Positions 32,068-42,965 are shown, counted from the stretch's first letter. The stretch is DNA of 64,000 bases from Dinoroseobacter sp. (GCA_030066795.1 JASJAW010000012.1:62001-126000), one strand, 5' to 3'. Notes: generated from the letters alone by a model not told the origin. Made by a program: numbers and translations.

Positions 32068-32549
32068 GCTGTCGGCGCGCTCAGACAGGCCCGAAATTCG
32101 GCAACTTCCGGCGCAGCGCCGTCCAGGCTGAAGGGCAGGGCGACGTCTCCGGTGAAGGCGACGGCGGTGGCATTCTGTTCCAAACCGCTCAGAACATTTC
32201 CAAAGCCCGTATCGGTTACGGTAAGCGTACGGTCACCGTTTGAAAGTGTTTGCCGGTTAGTGCTGATCGTCAGCGCCGCCGGGCCATTGAACGTGATCCC
32301 AAACACTTCGTCCATGGGCCAAGGCGTGGGTGTGGTCAGGGAAATACTGTAGAGCGGCCCACTCGGGTCATAGGTCAGGCGAACCTCGGCGCTCTCCTCG
32401 ACATGGCTGAGAACACAAAGCCTGCCCTCGTAGTCTGACTCCCAAGCATGGGCCGGTGAGATAAATGCGAAGTGAGAGATAACAATGGGAACAAGCACCG
32501 AATTGGTGCCGCAAAACGCTCTAAACGCAAAATTTTTTGACTTGCCCAT
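32064..32549 (-). CDS. Exported protein of unknown function
   Basis: About 161 aa. A basic start (MGKSKNFAFRAF) and hydrophobic region ending near FISPAHA give a probable signal peptide. The mature part is beta-rich (VRLTYDPSGPLYSISLTT, NRQTLSNGDRTLTV) with two Cys (RLCVLSH near the start, FRACLSAPTA at the end) that may form a disulfide. It resembles small rhodobacterial exported beta-sandwich proteins, but no family is recognised. Start uncertain: an in-frame ATG at 32591 exists. Confidence 0.6.
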   Translation of the reverse strand: MGKSKNFAFRAFCGTNSVLVPIVISHFAFISPAHAWESDYEGRLCVLSHVEESAEVRLTYDPSGPLYSISLTTPTPWPMDEVFGITFNGPAALTISTNRQTLSNGDRTLTVTDTGFGNVLSGLEQNATAVAFTGDVALPFSLDGAAPEVAEFRACLSAPTA

Positions 32550-32728
32550 CGATATACGTAAAGGGTTTTGAGACCCAACTGTTGGTTCCAATCAAACTCG
32601 TGATAGCGAAGCGGGCTGCTAAACACAACTTGGCCGCCAGGGCCCGCCACCAAGCCGGAGTTGGATTGATTTTTGCCTGGTCGGGGGCTTGGGCTCGTTT
32701 TAGAGCCACATTTTTCGAAGGATGCCAC

Positions 32729-33658
32729 ATGCGGCAGGTACTTAGACGCGTCAAAGCTTCACAGATCACATTTCGAAAGTCGGCGCCGCCTGTTGTAGTC
32801 ATGGCGCTTCGCCGGGGTGGCAGCACAATGCTGGCTGACGCGATTGCTGGTAATCGCGGTGTCTGGTTTGCGGATGAACCGTATGCCATGTTTCGCGACC
32901 GTCCGGGAATGCCGATGAAGGCTGAAGCTCTTTTTACACCGGAGCATTCTCATTTCTTCGACCTGAGCGGCATAGAGTTGGAAAAATTCACGTCTTTCTC
33001 AAATCGCCTTTTGAATGCCGAGTTCTATGAAATGGGAACGTCCCGAAAAACGCTCCCGGGTCTGCGCGCGGACCGCGTCTGTTTGAAGGTGCTGAATGCG
33101 CCGTGGATGCTGGACTGGTTTCTGGAAAAGACGGATGCGAACGTTCTGGCGCTAGTCAGGCACCCGGGGGCGCAGGCTCTTTCGGTGATTTCCATTGGAT
33201 GGCAGTTTCCTGTCGAAGCGTACCTGAACCGCCAAGGGTTCATGGAGGAGCACTTCACTGATCGTCAGGTTGACGTTGCCCGCCGCATTTTTCGATCCCA
33301 GAACAAGCTGGAGATTGGTGTGCTGGACTGGATTGTGACAAGTCATCCGCTCCGGTCCGCGTCTAACGCGCGCTTGCACACGTTGCGCTATGAAGACATC
33401 GTGCGCGACCCGGATGCATTCGTTGATACGGTTTTGGTCCGCGACCTCGGATTGGGCGCTGTTGAGACTATGAAGGCGAGTTTTCGACGCCCCTCGGGAA
33501 GCTCAAGAATGAGCACGGACACCACTAACGCGGCGATCTCGAAAGGGGATGTCGAATTTCTGCTGCAACGCTGGCGCGCTAAGATCAGCGATGACGATGC
33601 CAAGGGCGCGCAGGCCCTGCTGGACACATTCGAGGTCGACGAGTACCGCTTCGTCTAG
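32729..33658 (+). CDS. Sulfotransferase-family protein
   Basis: A 309-aa P-loop sulfotransferase-like protein. The 5'-phosphosulfate loop appears as VMALRRGGSTMLADAI near residue 27, and the 3'-phosphate segment as ALVRHPGAQALS near residue 145. These bind PAPS in sulfotransferases of the Sulfotransfer_3 kind. Acceptor unknown; protein length fits enzymes acting on small molecules or surface glycans. ATG at 32729 follows GAAGGA. It stands alone, with no visible PAPS synthesis genes nearby. Confidence 0.78.
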   Translation: MRQVLRRVKASQITFRKSAPPVVVMALRRGGSTMLADAIAGNRGVWFADEPYAMFRDRPGMPMKAEALFTPEHSHFFDLSGIELEKFTSFSNRLLNAEFYEMGTSRKTLPGLRADRVCLKVLNAPWMLDWFLEKTDANVLALVRHPGAQALSVISIGWQFPVEAYLNRQGFMEEHFTDRQVDVARRIFRSQNKLEIGVLDWIVTSHPLRSASNARLHTLRYEDIVRDPDAFVDTVLVRDLGLGAVETMKASFRRPSGSSRMSTDTTNAAISKGDVEFLLQRWRAKISDDDAKGAQALLDTFEVDEYRFV

Positions 33659-33791
33659 AGTGTCGCGCGGGTGGTGAACGTCTCAAAAGGCGCAGGGCCT
33701 GCCTCACACAAGAGGCGCGTGCGGTTAAGCCTTATGGTGCAAGGCTTCAAGCGCCTGTAGCGTCGAAACACAGCATGACATGAGGATTGAA

Positions 33792-34442
33792 ATGTCCCTG
33801 AACATTCTGGTTTTTCTCGGGTCGGTTCGGGACAGTACGCCCCCCCGACCCGCGCGGCTGGGCGAGCGGGTGGCACTGGCCTGCCTGGCGCAGTTGCAGG
33901 CGGCCGGGCACGACGTGGCCCTGATCGACCCGTTGGAAATCGACCTGCCACGCCCATTCAAACCGGAATTTGCCTATGCCAAAGGCCGCGCGCCTGATGC
34001 GCTGTCGCAACTTGCCGCACAGATCGCAGCGGCGGACGGGTTCGTGATGGTCAGCCCGGAATACAACCACTCTATGAGTCCGGCGCTGGCGGATCTGCTT
34101 AATCACTTCGGAAGCTCGCTATTTTCCTACAAGCCAAGCGTGATCGCGACCTATTCCGCCGGGCAATGGGGCGGGGCCCGGGCGGCGGTGAATATGCGGA
34201 CCTATCTCAGCGAGCTTGGGTGCCTGCCTGTCTCGGCCATGATCCATGTGCCCAAAGCGGCAGAGGTCCTCGACGAGGTTGGAGGGTATCTGAAGGGCGT
34301 CGACGCTGAGCGCTGGGCGAGTTATCTGGGCAGGGCGTTTGATCAACTCGCGTGGTGGGCAGAGGCTGCAAAGTTCCAGCGCGGGGTAGCACAGGTCCCG
34401 GAGGCGTTTCGACACGATCCATCGCAGCGGAACGCGCCTTGA
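33792..34442 (+). CDS. NADPH-dependent FMN reductase-like flavoprotein
   Basis: A 216-aa flavodoxin-fold reductase of the NADPH-dependent FMN reductase family. FMN-binding loops: LVFLGSVRDSTPPRPARLGE at the start and MVSPEYNHSMSPALADLL near residue 85, with SAGQWGGARAAVNMR near residue 125. Reduces quinones, azo dyes or free flavin; physiological substrate unknown. ATG at 33792 is preceded by GAGG; the ATG four codons upstream is less likely. A decayed paralogous fragment of this family lies 0.94 kb downstream (35381-35548). Confidence 0.88.
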   Translation: MSLNILVFLGSVRDSTPPRPARLGERVALACLAQLQAAGHDVALIDPLEIDLPRPFKPEFAYAKGRAPDALSQLAAQIAAADGFVMVSPEYNHSMSPALADLLNHFGSSLFSYKPSVIATYSAGQWGGARAAVNMRTYLSELGCLPVSAMIHVPKAAEVLDEVGGYLKGVDAERWASYLGRAFDQLAWWAEAAKFQRGVAQVPEAFRHDPSQRNAP

Positions 34443-34510
34443 GTCGAACGGCTCAAATGTCCGTATAGAGCGGAAGGCAGGCATCGGTTTAGAAGGCGAT
34501 CAGAGCTTAT

Positions 34511-35338
34511 ATGGGAGGGCAGTATCCTCCTAAGTCGGCGAAAGGATGCCTAAATCCGCGATTTTGGAGGACAAATCCGACCGTGCGCTTGTCGTGGATC
34601 GGTTGTCGAGTGAAAGGTGAACGGTATCATCTCGCGATAGTCGTGAAGAGCCTTGCCTTGGATTTAGAACTCTTCAATTGGTTCAACAGCTGGAACGGCC
34701 AGTTTAAATCGCTCGACTTCCTTCTGAGTGTTGCCACCACAAATATGGTCAAGGCTGTGCCGTTTATGATGGGCCTATGGGGGCTTTGGTTCTGGCCAGA
34801 AACGCGGGAAGATCGGATCCGAATGCGCAGTGCGCTTACGGCTACTCTGTTGCTTGCGGTTCCGATTGTTGCGCTCACGAGGGCGGTCGCGAACTTTGCG
34901 CCGTATACGCCTCGTCCAATCCATACGCCGGGATTGCAGGTTCAGCTATTTGACGGCCAACGCTCGGATGTACTCGATCGTTGGAGTTCCATGCCATCTG
35001 ATCACGCAAGTCTTTTCATGGGGCTGGCAGTGGCGTTCTTTATGGTTCACCGAAAGGCCGGCGTGTTCTTCGTGTTCTGGGCCATTGTTGTGTCTTCGCT
35101 TCCCCGCATCGTTTTAGGGCTACATTGGCCATCGGATGTATTGGTCGGCTGGGGCCTAGGAGCAGGAATTATGCTTCTACTTTTGCGGCCAACGGCGAGG
35201 CTGGTGGAGCGGGCAAAAATCGTTCCGTTCTTCGAGCGCAGGGAAGCGATTGGGTATCCACTCTTATTTCTTGCAACATTCGAGGTTGCGCGCATGTTCC
35301 AGTCGACACGAGGACTGATTGATCTTCTTTTTTCCTAG
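34511..35338 (+). CDS. PAP2-superfamily membrane phosphatase
   Basis: An inner-membrane PAP2 protein of up to 275 aa with about six hydrophobic helices. The phosphatase motifs are visible: SMPSDHAS (C2, with the catalytic His) near residue 160 and RIVLGLHWPSDVLVGW (C3) near residue 195; the C1 Lys/Arg-Pro motif is less distinct (YTPRPI). It probably removes phosphate from lipid phosphates or undecaprenyl pyrophosphate. The start is uncertain: conserved sequence begins around residue 44, and GTG codons at 34610 or 34643 may be the true start. Codon use is more AT-rich than the flavoprotein gene before it. Confidence 0.8.
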   Translation: MGGQYPPKSAKGCLNPRFWRTNPTVRLSWIGCRVKGERYHLAIVVKSLALDLELFNWFNSWNGQFKSLDFLLSVATTNMVKAVPFMMGLWGLWFWPETREDRIRMRSALTATLLLAVPIVALTRAVANFAPYTPRPIHTPGLQVQLFDGQRSDVLDRWSSMPSDHASLFMGLAVAFFMVHRKAGVFFVFWAIVVSSLPRIVLGLHWPSDVLVGWGLGAGIMLLLLRPTARLVERAKIVPFFERREAIGYPLLFLATFEVARMFQSTRGLIDLLFS

Positions 35339-35380
35339 CGGCGTTGCGTTGTCTTCGCGTCAGCGCCACTTGGACTTACA

Positions 35381-35548
35381 GTGTTTTTTGAGCCTGTCGG
35401 GCGTCTGATGACTGGCGCGATTGCGCGGGGTAGGGCGCGGGCGGCGACAAATCTGCGAACTTATCAGAGCAAGTTTTCCTGCCTGCCGGTCTTGGCCACG
35501 ACGCACGCGCCAAATGCGCTCCCTTTGTTTCCCATAAAAGTAACTTAA
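35381..35548 (+). pseudogene. Decayed C-terminal fragment of an FMN reductase paralogue
   Basis: Fifty-five codons plus stop without a start site. GRARAATNLRTYQSKFSCLP and VLATTHAPNA match GGARAAVNMRTYLSELGCLP and VSAMIHVPKA of the flavoprotein encoded at 33792, about 18 identities in 30 residues. The flavodoxin N-terminal half is missing. It overlaps the stop of the convergent tannase gene by 4 nt. It is more diverged than the 11/12 kb pair, so it is an older or separately acquired copy. Confidence 0.8.
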
Positions 35549-37107
35549 TTCGGAAGACTGCAGGAAAAACTCTCCGGGGAATTTGGATTTCCGGAACCGT
35601 CATAGGTCACGACACCAGGATGAGCGCAAACGATCCGCCCGCCGTCTTTTCCGCGAAAGGGCGCCGGCAAACTGTCTGGCGCGACCCCGGTGTCCAGCCA
35701 CTTATCCATCGCGATGAGGTAATTGGTCCCGTCCGGGCCCGGGCCGCCGTTGCAGTGGGCGATGCCGGGGCGCAAGAACAGCCGCACGTCTTCGCTGGCC
35801 GTTGGGTCGAGTGCAAGGATCCGTTCACAGTAGTTCAGGGTGCCGTAGGCCGACATGCTGCCGTCCATCCAACCATTATCGATGATCAACTTGCCGCCAC
35901 GCGCCCGGAACTCGGACAGGTCCGGATCATCAGCGTTCAACGTCGGGGCGACACGCGCTGCCTTGGCAGCAAAATCGGAAAAGTCGTAGCCAACGTAGCT
36001 CCAATCCGGATCGTTCTGGATGAAATACCGTAGGATGCCGTTTGCGAATGCCCATGATCCGTTGGGTGCCGGCGGCGGCTGGAATTCGCCCGTGTCGGAG
36101 CCCTCGTGGTATTTGAGGCCAGCATCGGGGTTGTATCCTCCGGTCGTCCAAAGGGTCCACCCAAGTGGGGAGCCCGGCAACTCGGCCCCAACCGGTGTCC
36201 CGTGGAGTGTTTGGCCATCGATTTTAAAAGTGTCGTGGATCGCCTTTGCAGCCGCCACCTGATCGGCTGACAAGCATTCATTTGATGACTGTTCTGTGCA
36301 TGCCAGCGTTGCGACATCGAAGGAGCATTGCCGGGGATCGTTCAGGATACCGTCTGCGAGCCCGTCAAGGCCGTCGCATTCCGTCATGATGGCCTTGCCG
36401 ATGAGCGCTTGGGCCTCGGCGCCGATCACAGGGTCCGCCAGTTGCTCAGGATCGGGATACATGGTTTGCGCGCGTATGATCCAGCGCGCGCCCAATTCAT
36501 GCGTCCAGTTGAAAGCCGGAGCCATCGCCACAATGCCATCGAAGTCTTCAGGGTGGCGCTGAGCCTCCATTAATGCCTGTCCGCCGCCTCTCGAACATCC
36601 AAAAAAGATGCTGCGCGATATCTCCTGACCGTAATGGGCCTCGATGAGTGGTTTGGAGACAACAGCGGTGCGATGTACCGCCTGGTGGCCAAAGCTTACG
36701 AGACGTTCGAGGTTGTTGTACGCCCAGCTTGCATCAAGGCTGTGACCCTGATGCCCCGTATCCGTGCCAACCGTTGCCCATCCCAGTTCGAGCGCATTTA
36801 CGAAGTCGGAGGCGGCATTAATGACCGATCCCACAAAGCCACCGCCCCCTCCCATCACGAATTTACCATTCCAGTCGTCCGGCAGAAGCAGTTCGAAATT
36901 GGTTTCCGTCCCGAGGACCCCTGCAACTTTGCAATGCTGAACCGGGGCCGCTTCGGACGTAACCGACACCATGCGAACATCCGGGAGGGATGGAAATGCG
37001 TCAATCGAGCAGTCCGCCGCGAAAGCTGGTCCAAAAGTAACCATCAACGGTGTCACCATGCACAGTGTTGGTTTTCCGAGGGAGTATGAGAAACGGGTAA
37101 AGGACAT
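35545..37107 (-). CDS. Tannase/feruloyl-esterase-family hydrolase
   Basis: A 520-aa exported alpha/beta-hydrolase of the tannase/feruloyl esterase family. The signal peptide ends near GPAFAA. The nucleophile elbow is FFGCSRGG (Ser in GCSxGG) near residue 176. The family's catalytic His lies in the C-terminal motif GIAHCNGGPGPD, and Cys residues are placed to bring Ser and His together. The calcium site region DCDGLADGILNDP-like ECDGLDGLADGILNDP is present. It hydrolyses esters of aromatic acids. The ATG at 37107 follows AGGAGG at 9 nt. Confidence 0.9.
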   Translation of the reverse strand: MSFTRFSYSLGKPTLCMVTPLMVTFGPAFAADCSIDAFPSLPDVRMVSVTSEAAPVQHCKVAGVLGTETNFELLLPDDWNGKFVMGGGGGFVGSVINAASDFVNALELGWATVGTDTGHQGHSLDASWAYNNLERLVSFGHQAVHRTAVVSKPLIEAHYGQEISRSIFFGCSRGGGQALMEAQRHPEDFDGIVAMAPAFNWTHELGARWIIRAQTMYPDPEQLADPVIGAEAQALIGKAIMTECDGLDGLADGILNDPRQCSFDVATLACTEQSSNECLSADQVAAAKAIHDTFKIDGQTLHGTPVGAELPGSPLGWTLWTTGGYNPDAGLKYHEGSDTGEFQPPPAPNGSWAFANGILRYFIQNDPDWSYVGYDFSDFAAKAARVAPTLNADDPDLSEFRARGGKLIIDNGWMDGSMSAYGTLNYCERILALDPTASEDVRLFLRPGIAHCNGGPGPDGTNYLIAMDKWLDTGVAPDSLPAPFRGKDGGRIVCAHPGVVTYDGSGNPNSPESFSCSLPN

Positions 37108-37195
37108 TTGGCACAACCTCCTTTTCTTTCGCCCAGGATGGCGGGTCAGCGACTACCTGCGCCCTGATCCAGATCAGTTCCAATAACCAGCTTAG

Positions 37196-37357
37196 GCCAC
37201 GCCGTCCGCGAAGTGGTCACAGAAGTATGGCTGGTGGTTTGAAGAGATGGTGAAGGCGCTCTGTCCGCTGTGCGAGGGCGTGCCGCCGAGCGTGGAGGAG
37301 ATGGCGGCTGTGGCGCTGGCCCACGGGCAGGAGTTTGTCGGGCCGCCCTTGGAGTAG
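37196..37357 (+). pseudogene. Possible C-terminal remnant of a cupin-type gene
   Basis: A short open frame (from a TAG at 37193 to a TAG near 37355) reads KYGWWFEEMVKALCPLCEGV ... AAVALAHGQEFVGPPLE. It has no start codon at its beginning and no ribosome site. The closing pattern H-G-x-E-F-V-G-P-P-L is familiar to me as the end of small cupin proteins in this group, so it may be a left-over 3' end. The assignment is weak; coordinates are good to within one base. Confidence 0.35.
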
Positions 37358-37375
37358 CTAGGCGCGGCGAAATCC

Positions 37376-37651
37376 TCAAAGGATTTCGGGCCCGCTTTCC
37401 TTTAAGGAAAGCGGCGTCTGGCGGTTGAGCAGGCGTACCGGGGCGCGATTGCAGAAGATCACAATCTGACCGCAGATTTCGACCGCGCGGAACCCGCGCC
37501 GCTCGATCTCTGCCATGAACCGGTCCATCCCTACAAAGCGTTCGATATCGCGGGCTTTGCGCCGGACAACTGCGCCTTTCTGGACGGCTTTGGAGGCGAA
37601 CATGTCGGCCAGCCAGACCTCGGGTGAGAGCGGAGAGTTTCGGTTTTGCAT
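37376..37651 (-). CDS. Small conserved hypothetical protein
   Basis: A 91-aa protein of a type I have seen in Rhodobacterales (sometimes mislabelled as phosphoribosylanthranilate isomerase): LSPEVWLADMFASKAVQKGA, then GAVVRRKARDIERFVGMDRF and ICGQIVIFCNRAPVRLL. No catalytic motif of TrpF is present and it is far too short for that enzyme. The ATG has a moderate upstream purine tract. Function unknown. Confidence 0.75.
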   Translation of the reverse strand: MQNRNSPLSPEVWLADMFASKAVQKGAVVRRKARDIERFVGMDRFMAEIERRGFRAVEICGQIVIFCNRAPVRLLNRQTPLSLKESGPEIL

Positions 37652-37751
37652 GGGGAGTACAATGGGCTGCGTTTGGTGAACAACAAGCTAAGCCACGAGT
37701 TGCGGCTCGGTCAGAAGCTGTCACCCAGACAAAAGTTCAGTTCACATGGCC

Positions 37752-38285
37752 TCAAGCGAACGGCCAAATTGACCAGACGCGGACGCCATAGTCCTCAAGA
37801 TCATTCTGCCTCTTTGTCTCGGGATGCGTCGGACAAATGAAGAACTCATATCGATTTTCTTCTGAGCGATCGCGGAGTTTCTCAAGGTCCTTTTTGAGCT
37901 TTCCGTTGTTCGCAGGCCTGACAGCTGCGAACAACTCCGCGCCAATGTAACCCGGTCGATTTAACGCCTCGATGTCGAGAGTTCCTCTAGGAGCGTGCGC
38001 GCCTGGGTAAACTACAAGGCCTTCTAGATCCTTGTGCCACTGAAACAGTAACTCGCTGGCTTCGAGGGCGCAGAGAAATGAAAAAGTCTGGTTGATCTGT
38101 TCTATCAGGTTTAGTGGATGGCCGGCAGTGGGGTGAAACCCAATGGGACGAAACTTCATATCAAACATAGCAGCCATTGGCTCACGTTGTGTATTGAAGT
38201 AGTCCAATGAACGCGCCGAGTTTTCTACTAAAGCCTGCTTTTGAATCTGTGCTTCTTCCGCGTTTCTTAATATTAAGCCGGACAC
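37752..38285 (-). CDS. Hypothetical protein, possible nuclease-like fold
   Basis: A 177-aa protein of relatively low GC. The segment LDIEALNRPGYIGAELFAAV followed by NNGKLKKDLEKLRDRS has the rhythm of a PD-(D/E)xK restriction-like core (Asp, then a strand with Glu, then a Lys-rich helix), but the usual Lys of E-x-K is a Phe here, so activity is doubtful. No other motif. It lies 164 nt downstream of the DUF2513 gene on the same strand. Unlike its high-GC neighbours, it may be a transferred gene. Confidence 0.6.
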   Translation of the reverse strand: MSGLILRNAEEAQIQKQALVENSARSLDYFNTQREPMAAMFDMKFRPIGFHPTAGHPLNLIEQINQTFSFLCALEASELLFQWHKDLEGLVVYPGAHAPRGTLDIEALNRPGYIGAELFAAVRPANNGKLKKDLEKLRDRSEENRYEFFICPTHPETKRQNDLEDYGVRVWSIWPFA

Positions 38286-38449
38286 TTTCTAGCCTTTCAT
38301 ATTTCCGACACTCCCCGGTCTCGGTTTTGCTATCGAACGGCTAGCAGTATTGTCGTTGGCGTGCGCTGTGGTGGGTGTCCGAAACGGACAGACTTTTTCT
38401 GTCTGATGGGCTCGGTTTGGTAGAGGGTAACACGCTTAATGTCTGCGCA

Positions 38450-38803
38450 CTAAAGCTCTACGCCGGTTTGGGTCTCGATTTTCTTCTTTAAGTATCCAAC
38501 TGCTAACTGTTGAATTATGGTTATAGTCGCATTGCCACCGGTCTTCGCGACCGCGTCTTTTGTTTTTTGCCATATTCCTTCGTCCTGCAATGCCGAAACA
38601 AAGTCGTGCCCTTGCGAAGTTAACCTAAATGTGCTGTTCCCAACTTGGGTCATTAAGCCAGCGTCGCACAACAATAGGACATGGTATCTTCGTTTTCGAT
38701 CCTCTTTGTTTGAACTAAGCGTGTCAGTAACAAGAATAAGCCAGTCTTCCTGCTCAACGAATTCAAACAAAAGAGATCTGATGTAGTCATCGTCTCGTTG
38801 CAT
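38450..38803 (-). CDS. DUF2513-like protein abutting uvrB
   Basis: A 117-aa winged-helix-looking protein: MQRDDDYIRSLLFEFVEQED, HVLLLCDAGLMTQV, LTSQGHDFVSALQDEGIW, TKDAVAKTGG and QLAVGYLKKKI match the DUF2513 pattern seen in phage, plasmid and defence-linked genes. Its ATG begins at the base directly after the uvrB stop (no gap), and a GAAGGG site lies inside the uvrB end, so translation is probably coupled to uvrB. Base composition is lower in GC than uvrB. Function unknown. Confidence 0.75.
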   Translation of the reverse strand: MQRDDDYIRSLLFEFVEQEDWLILVTDTLSSNKEDRKRRYHVLLLCDAGLMTQVGNSTFRLTSQGHDFVSALQDEGIWQKTKDAVAKTGGNATITIIQQLAVGYLKKKIETQTGVEL

Positions 38804-40975
<2,172 letters not shown>

Positions 40976-41491
40976 CGGGCGGGTCCTTTGTTCCTGCATA
41001 AAATGTGCATCCGGCACTCAGGAGCAAGGCCCGACTCGCAGTTGTTAGAAACGCAGGTGGTCTCCAAACATGTAAGCGGTTGCATCGCAGCACTTGATTC
41101 AAGTCATGTTATGGGGATGGCGGACCTAGACCTTAGTCGTAGGTTCCGACATGCGGTCAAATATTTTAATATAAAAATCATAAACTTAAAACGGATTTGG
41201 CTTTCGAATTTTTTCCCGGTAGCACAGTTTCCACAGAAACAGTTTGTCAAATATGGCGGATTGTCGGTAGATTTTTCTTGCAAGCAGCAAAGGCTGTCGG
41301 TCGGTTCCGCACCACCCACCCCACCCCTCGCTCCCTCGGAGCTGATCGACAGTCGCTTGTGTCTCTCCCAAAAGCTTTTCAAACAGTTGACCATTGTTCA
41401 CCGCGACTTTGCGTCTGTGCGTCGCACGGGGCTGGCTTGCCTCTGCAACTCGTGCGCGCGATAAACAACGCAGTCAAATGCGAGGTACAAC
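40976..41491. other. Long divergent intergenic region between uvrB and the NDUFS4-like gene
   Basis: No convincing gene. An AT-rich block at about 41159-41195 suits promoters. The reverse-strand frames here lack ribosome sites and motifs. I searched for a LexA-type GTTC-N7-GTTC site before uvrB and found none. Confidence 0.4.
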
Positions 41492-41803
41492 ATGCAAGCG
41501 CGTATTTACCAGCCAGCCCGAACTGCGATGTCTTCAGGCACCGCTAAAACAAAGGAATGGGTGCTCGAATTTGCGCCGTCGGCTCCGCGTGAGCTGGACC
41601 CTTTGATGGGGTGGACCGGATCGGCGGATACACAGGCGCAGGTAAAATTGCGTTTTGAAACAAAAGCCGAAGCACTCGCCTATGCCAAGGAGCATGATAT
41701 CGACGCTTTGGTATTTGAGCCAAAGAAACGCAAAGCAAATGTCCGCCCGGGCGGATATGGCGACAACTTCGCTACCAACCGCCGCCGGGCATGGACGCAC
41801 TGA
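41492..41803 (+). CDS. ETC complex I subunit, NDUFS4-like
   Basis: A 103-aa accessory subunit of NADH:ubiquinone oxidoreductase, homologous to mitochondrial NDUFS4 (18-kDa) and typical of alphaproteobacteria. It begins [20 protein letters not shown], followed by [20 protein letters not shown] and the C-terminal [19 protein letters not shown], all hallmark stretches of the family. It binds the matrix-arm equivalent and stabilises the N module. GAGGTAC precedes the ATG. The nuo operon itself is not in the window. Confidence 0.93.
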   Translation: MQARIYQPARTAMSSGTAKTKEWVLEFAPSAPRELDPLMGWTGSADTQAQVKLRFETKAEALAYAKEHDIDALVFEPKKRKANVRPGGYGDNFATNRRRAWTH

Positions 41804-41811
41804 CGCGCGGG

Positions 41812-42660
41812 CTACACGCGCCCGCGGCGCCAGTGGAACGGTTGATCAGGTGAGTGGAACTTGGCCAATCCGGTACTGAACCCGTAAATCGCCGCAAAGA
41901 CGACCCCTGCGATGGGATGGCGTAATATCACTGAGACGTTGCCGACAGAATTGTTCCGCTCGCTGTCGTTAACCAACAACTCCGGGTATTTCTGATACAG
42001 TTCGTTGTTGCCTTCGGACCACCGTCGCCGCGCCTTGATCATGTTTACAAAACCGATCGGCAGAGGCCATTGATAGCTTGCCTTGAGCTTTCGGCGTTCT
42101 GACGGCTTGAACTGGAGGCGGACAAACCGATCGTCAGAGTAGACTTTTGGAAATTCCTGCCAGCGCGCGCGGCCTCTGGCATTGAAGGCGTAGAATCCAA
42201 TGCCTGGAACACCCTCGCTGACAAAGGGCAGGTCCAGCCAGACTTTGGCATAGGCCCGCGTCGCCCAGCTTGGCGAGCGTGGTATGTCGACTGTTCCGCC
42301 AATATAGCGCGGAGCATCGTCTTGAAACGCCTCCGCCAACTCCGCGAGAAAGGGCGGGCTTAGAACAACATCCGCGTCCAGATAAGCGCGGTCCTCAAAC
42401 TCCGCGGCCTGATCTGCGCGGTTAAGAGCATTGGTCTTTCCGGGTTCCTTGATATCGAGGACCGTCAGAGTGAACCCATTGTCGGCAAAACGAGTTTCGT
42501 AGCTCCGGGAAATCTCCACGGTTCGGTCGTGGCAGCCATTCGCGGCGACAATGACTTGAATGCCGTGGTCGGGATCGAGACCAACCTGTGCCAACAGGCC
42601 CTCGAGGCAGCTAGCAATGTAGTTTTCTTCGTTATAACTCGGAATAATGATCGTGAACAT
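41812..42660 (-). CDS. Glycosyltransferase family 2
   Basis: A 282-aa GT-A enzyme. It starts MFTIIIPSYNEENYIASCLE; the nucleotide-sugar site includes the Asp-x-Asp at AYLDADVVLSP near residue 96 and the acceptor-side region SDDRFVRLQF near 170. A C-terminal hydrophobic segment (VILRHPIAGVVFAAIYGFST) may anchor it to the inner membrane. It transfers a sugar to an unknown acceptor, perhaps a surface glycan. ATG at 42660 was chosen; a longer frame upstream lacks motifs. Confidence 0.85.
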   Translation of the reverse strand: MFTIIIPSYNEENYIASCLEGLLAQVGLDPDHGIQVIVAANGCHDRTVEISRSYETRFADNGFTLTVLDIKEPGKTNALNRADQAAEFEDRAYLDADVVLSPPFLAELAEAFQDDAPRYIGGTVDIPRSPSWATRAYAKVWLDLPFVSEGVPGIGFYAFNARGRARWQEFPKVYSDDRFVRLQFKPSERRKLKASYQWPLPIGFVNMIKARRRWSEGNNELYQKYPELLVNDSERNNSVGNVSVILRHPIAGVVFAAIYGFSTGLAKFHSPDQPFHWRRGRV

Positions 42661-42888
42661 AAACGCGCCTCGCGACACTTGGGTCGTGTTCGGGATTTTC
42701 AGGGACCCTACCAATGGAACTCTCACCGCGCAACGAACGCCGGCTATGGTGTCTGAAATGCTGTGTAATCTGCTCACAGCGACTGTATTGGTTGCAAAAA
42801 CGAGCGCAGTCCAAGGTTCACGCAGAATACAAACTGACCTGGAACCCGCTTGATTGCGCCAGGAAATGCGGTCAGAACGGGCGCCAGT

Positions 42889-42965
42889 GCTCCCTTAGCT
42901 CAACTGGATAGAGCAGCCGACTTCTAATCGGCAGGTTGAGGGTTCGAGTCCTTCAGGGAGCGCCA
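42889..42965 (+). tRNA. tRNA-Arg (anticodon TCT)
   Basis: A 77-nt cloverleaf with a 7-bp acceptor stem (GCTCCCT / AGGGAGC), D-arm GCTC...GAGC, anticodon stem GCCGA/TCGGC with loop CTTCTAA (anticodon TCT), T-arm GAGGG-TTCGAGT-CCTTC, and an encoded CCA at 42963-42965. Reads AGA codons. No integrase gene or direct repeat of its 3' end was seen nearby. Confidence 0.97.

Noticed and set aside
37140-37185. A CTGATC-N2-GATCAG element before the tannase gene considered as an FNR site
   Set aside because: Both half-sites start with C instead of T and the conserved TTGA part is missing; too weak to list.
40976-41050. LexA-type SOS box before uvrB
   Set aside because: No GTTC-N7-GTTC or GAAC-N7-GAAC pair; one half-site only.
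42889-42965. tRNA-Arg as an integration site of a genomic island
   Set aside because: No integrase gene nearby and no repeat of the tRNA 3' end seen in the window.
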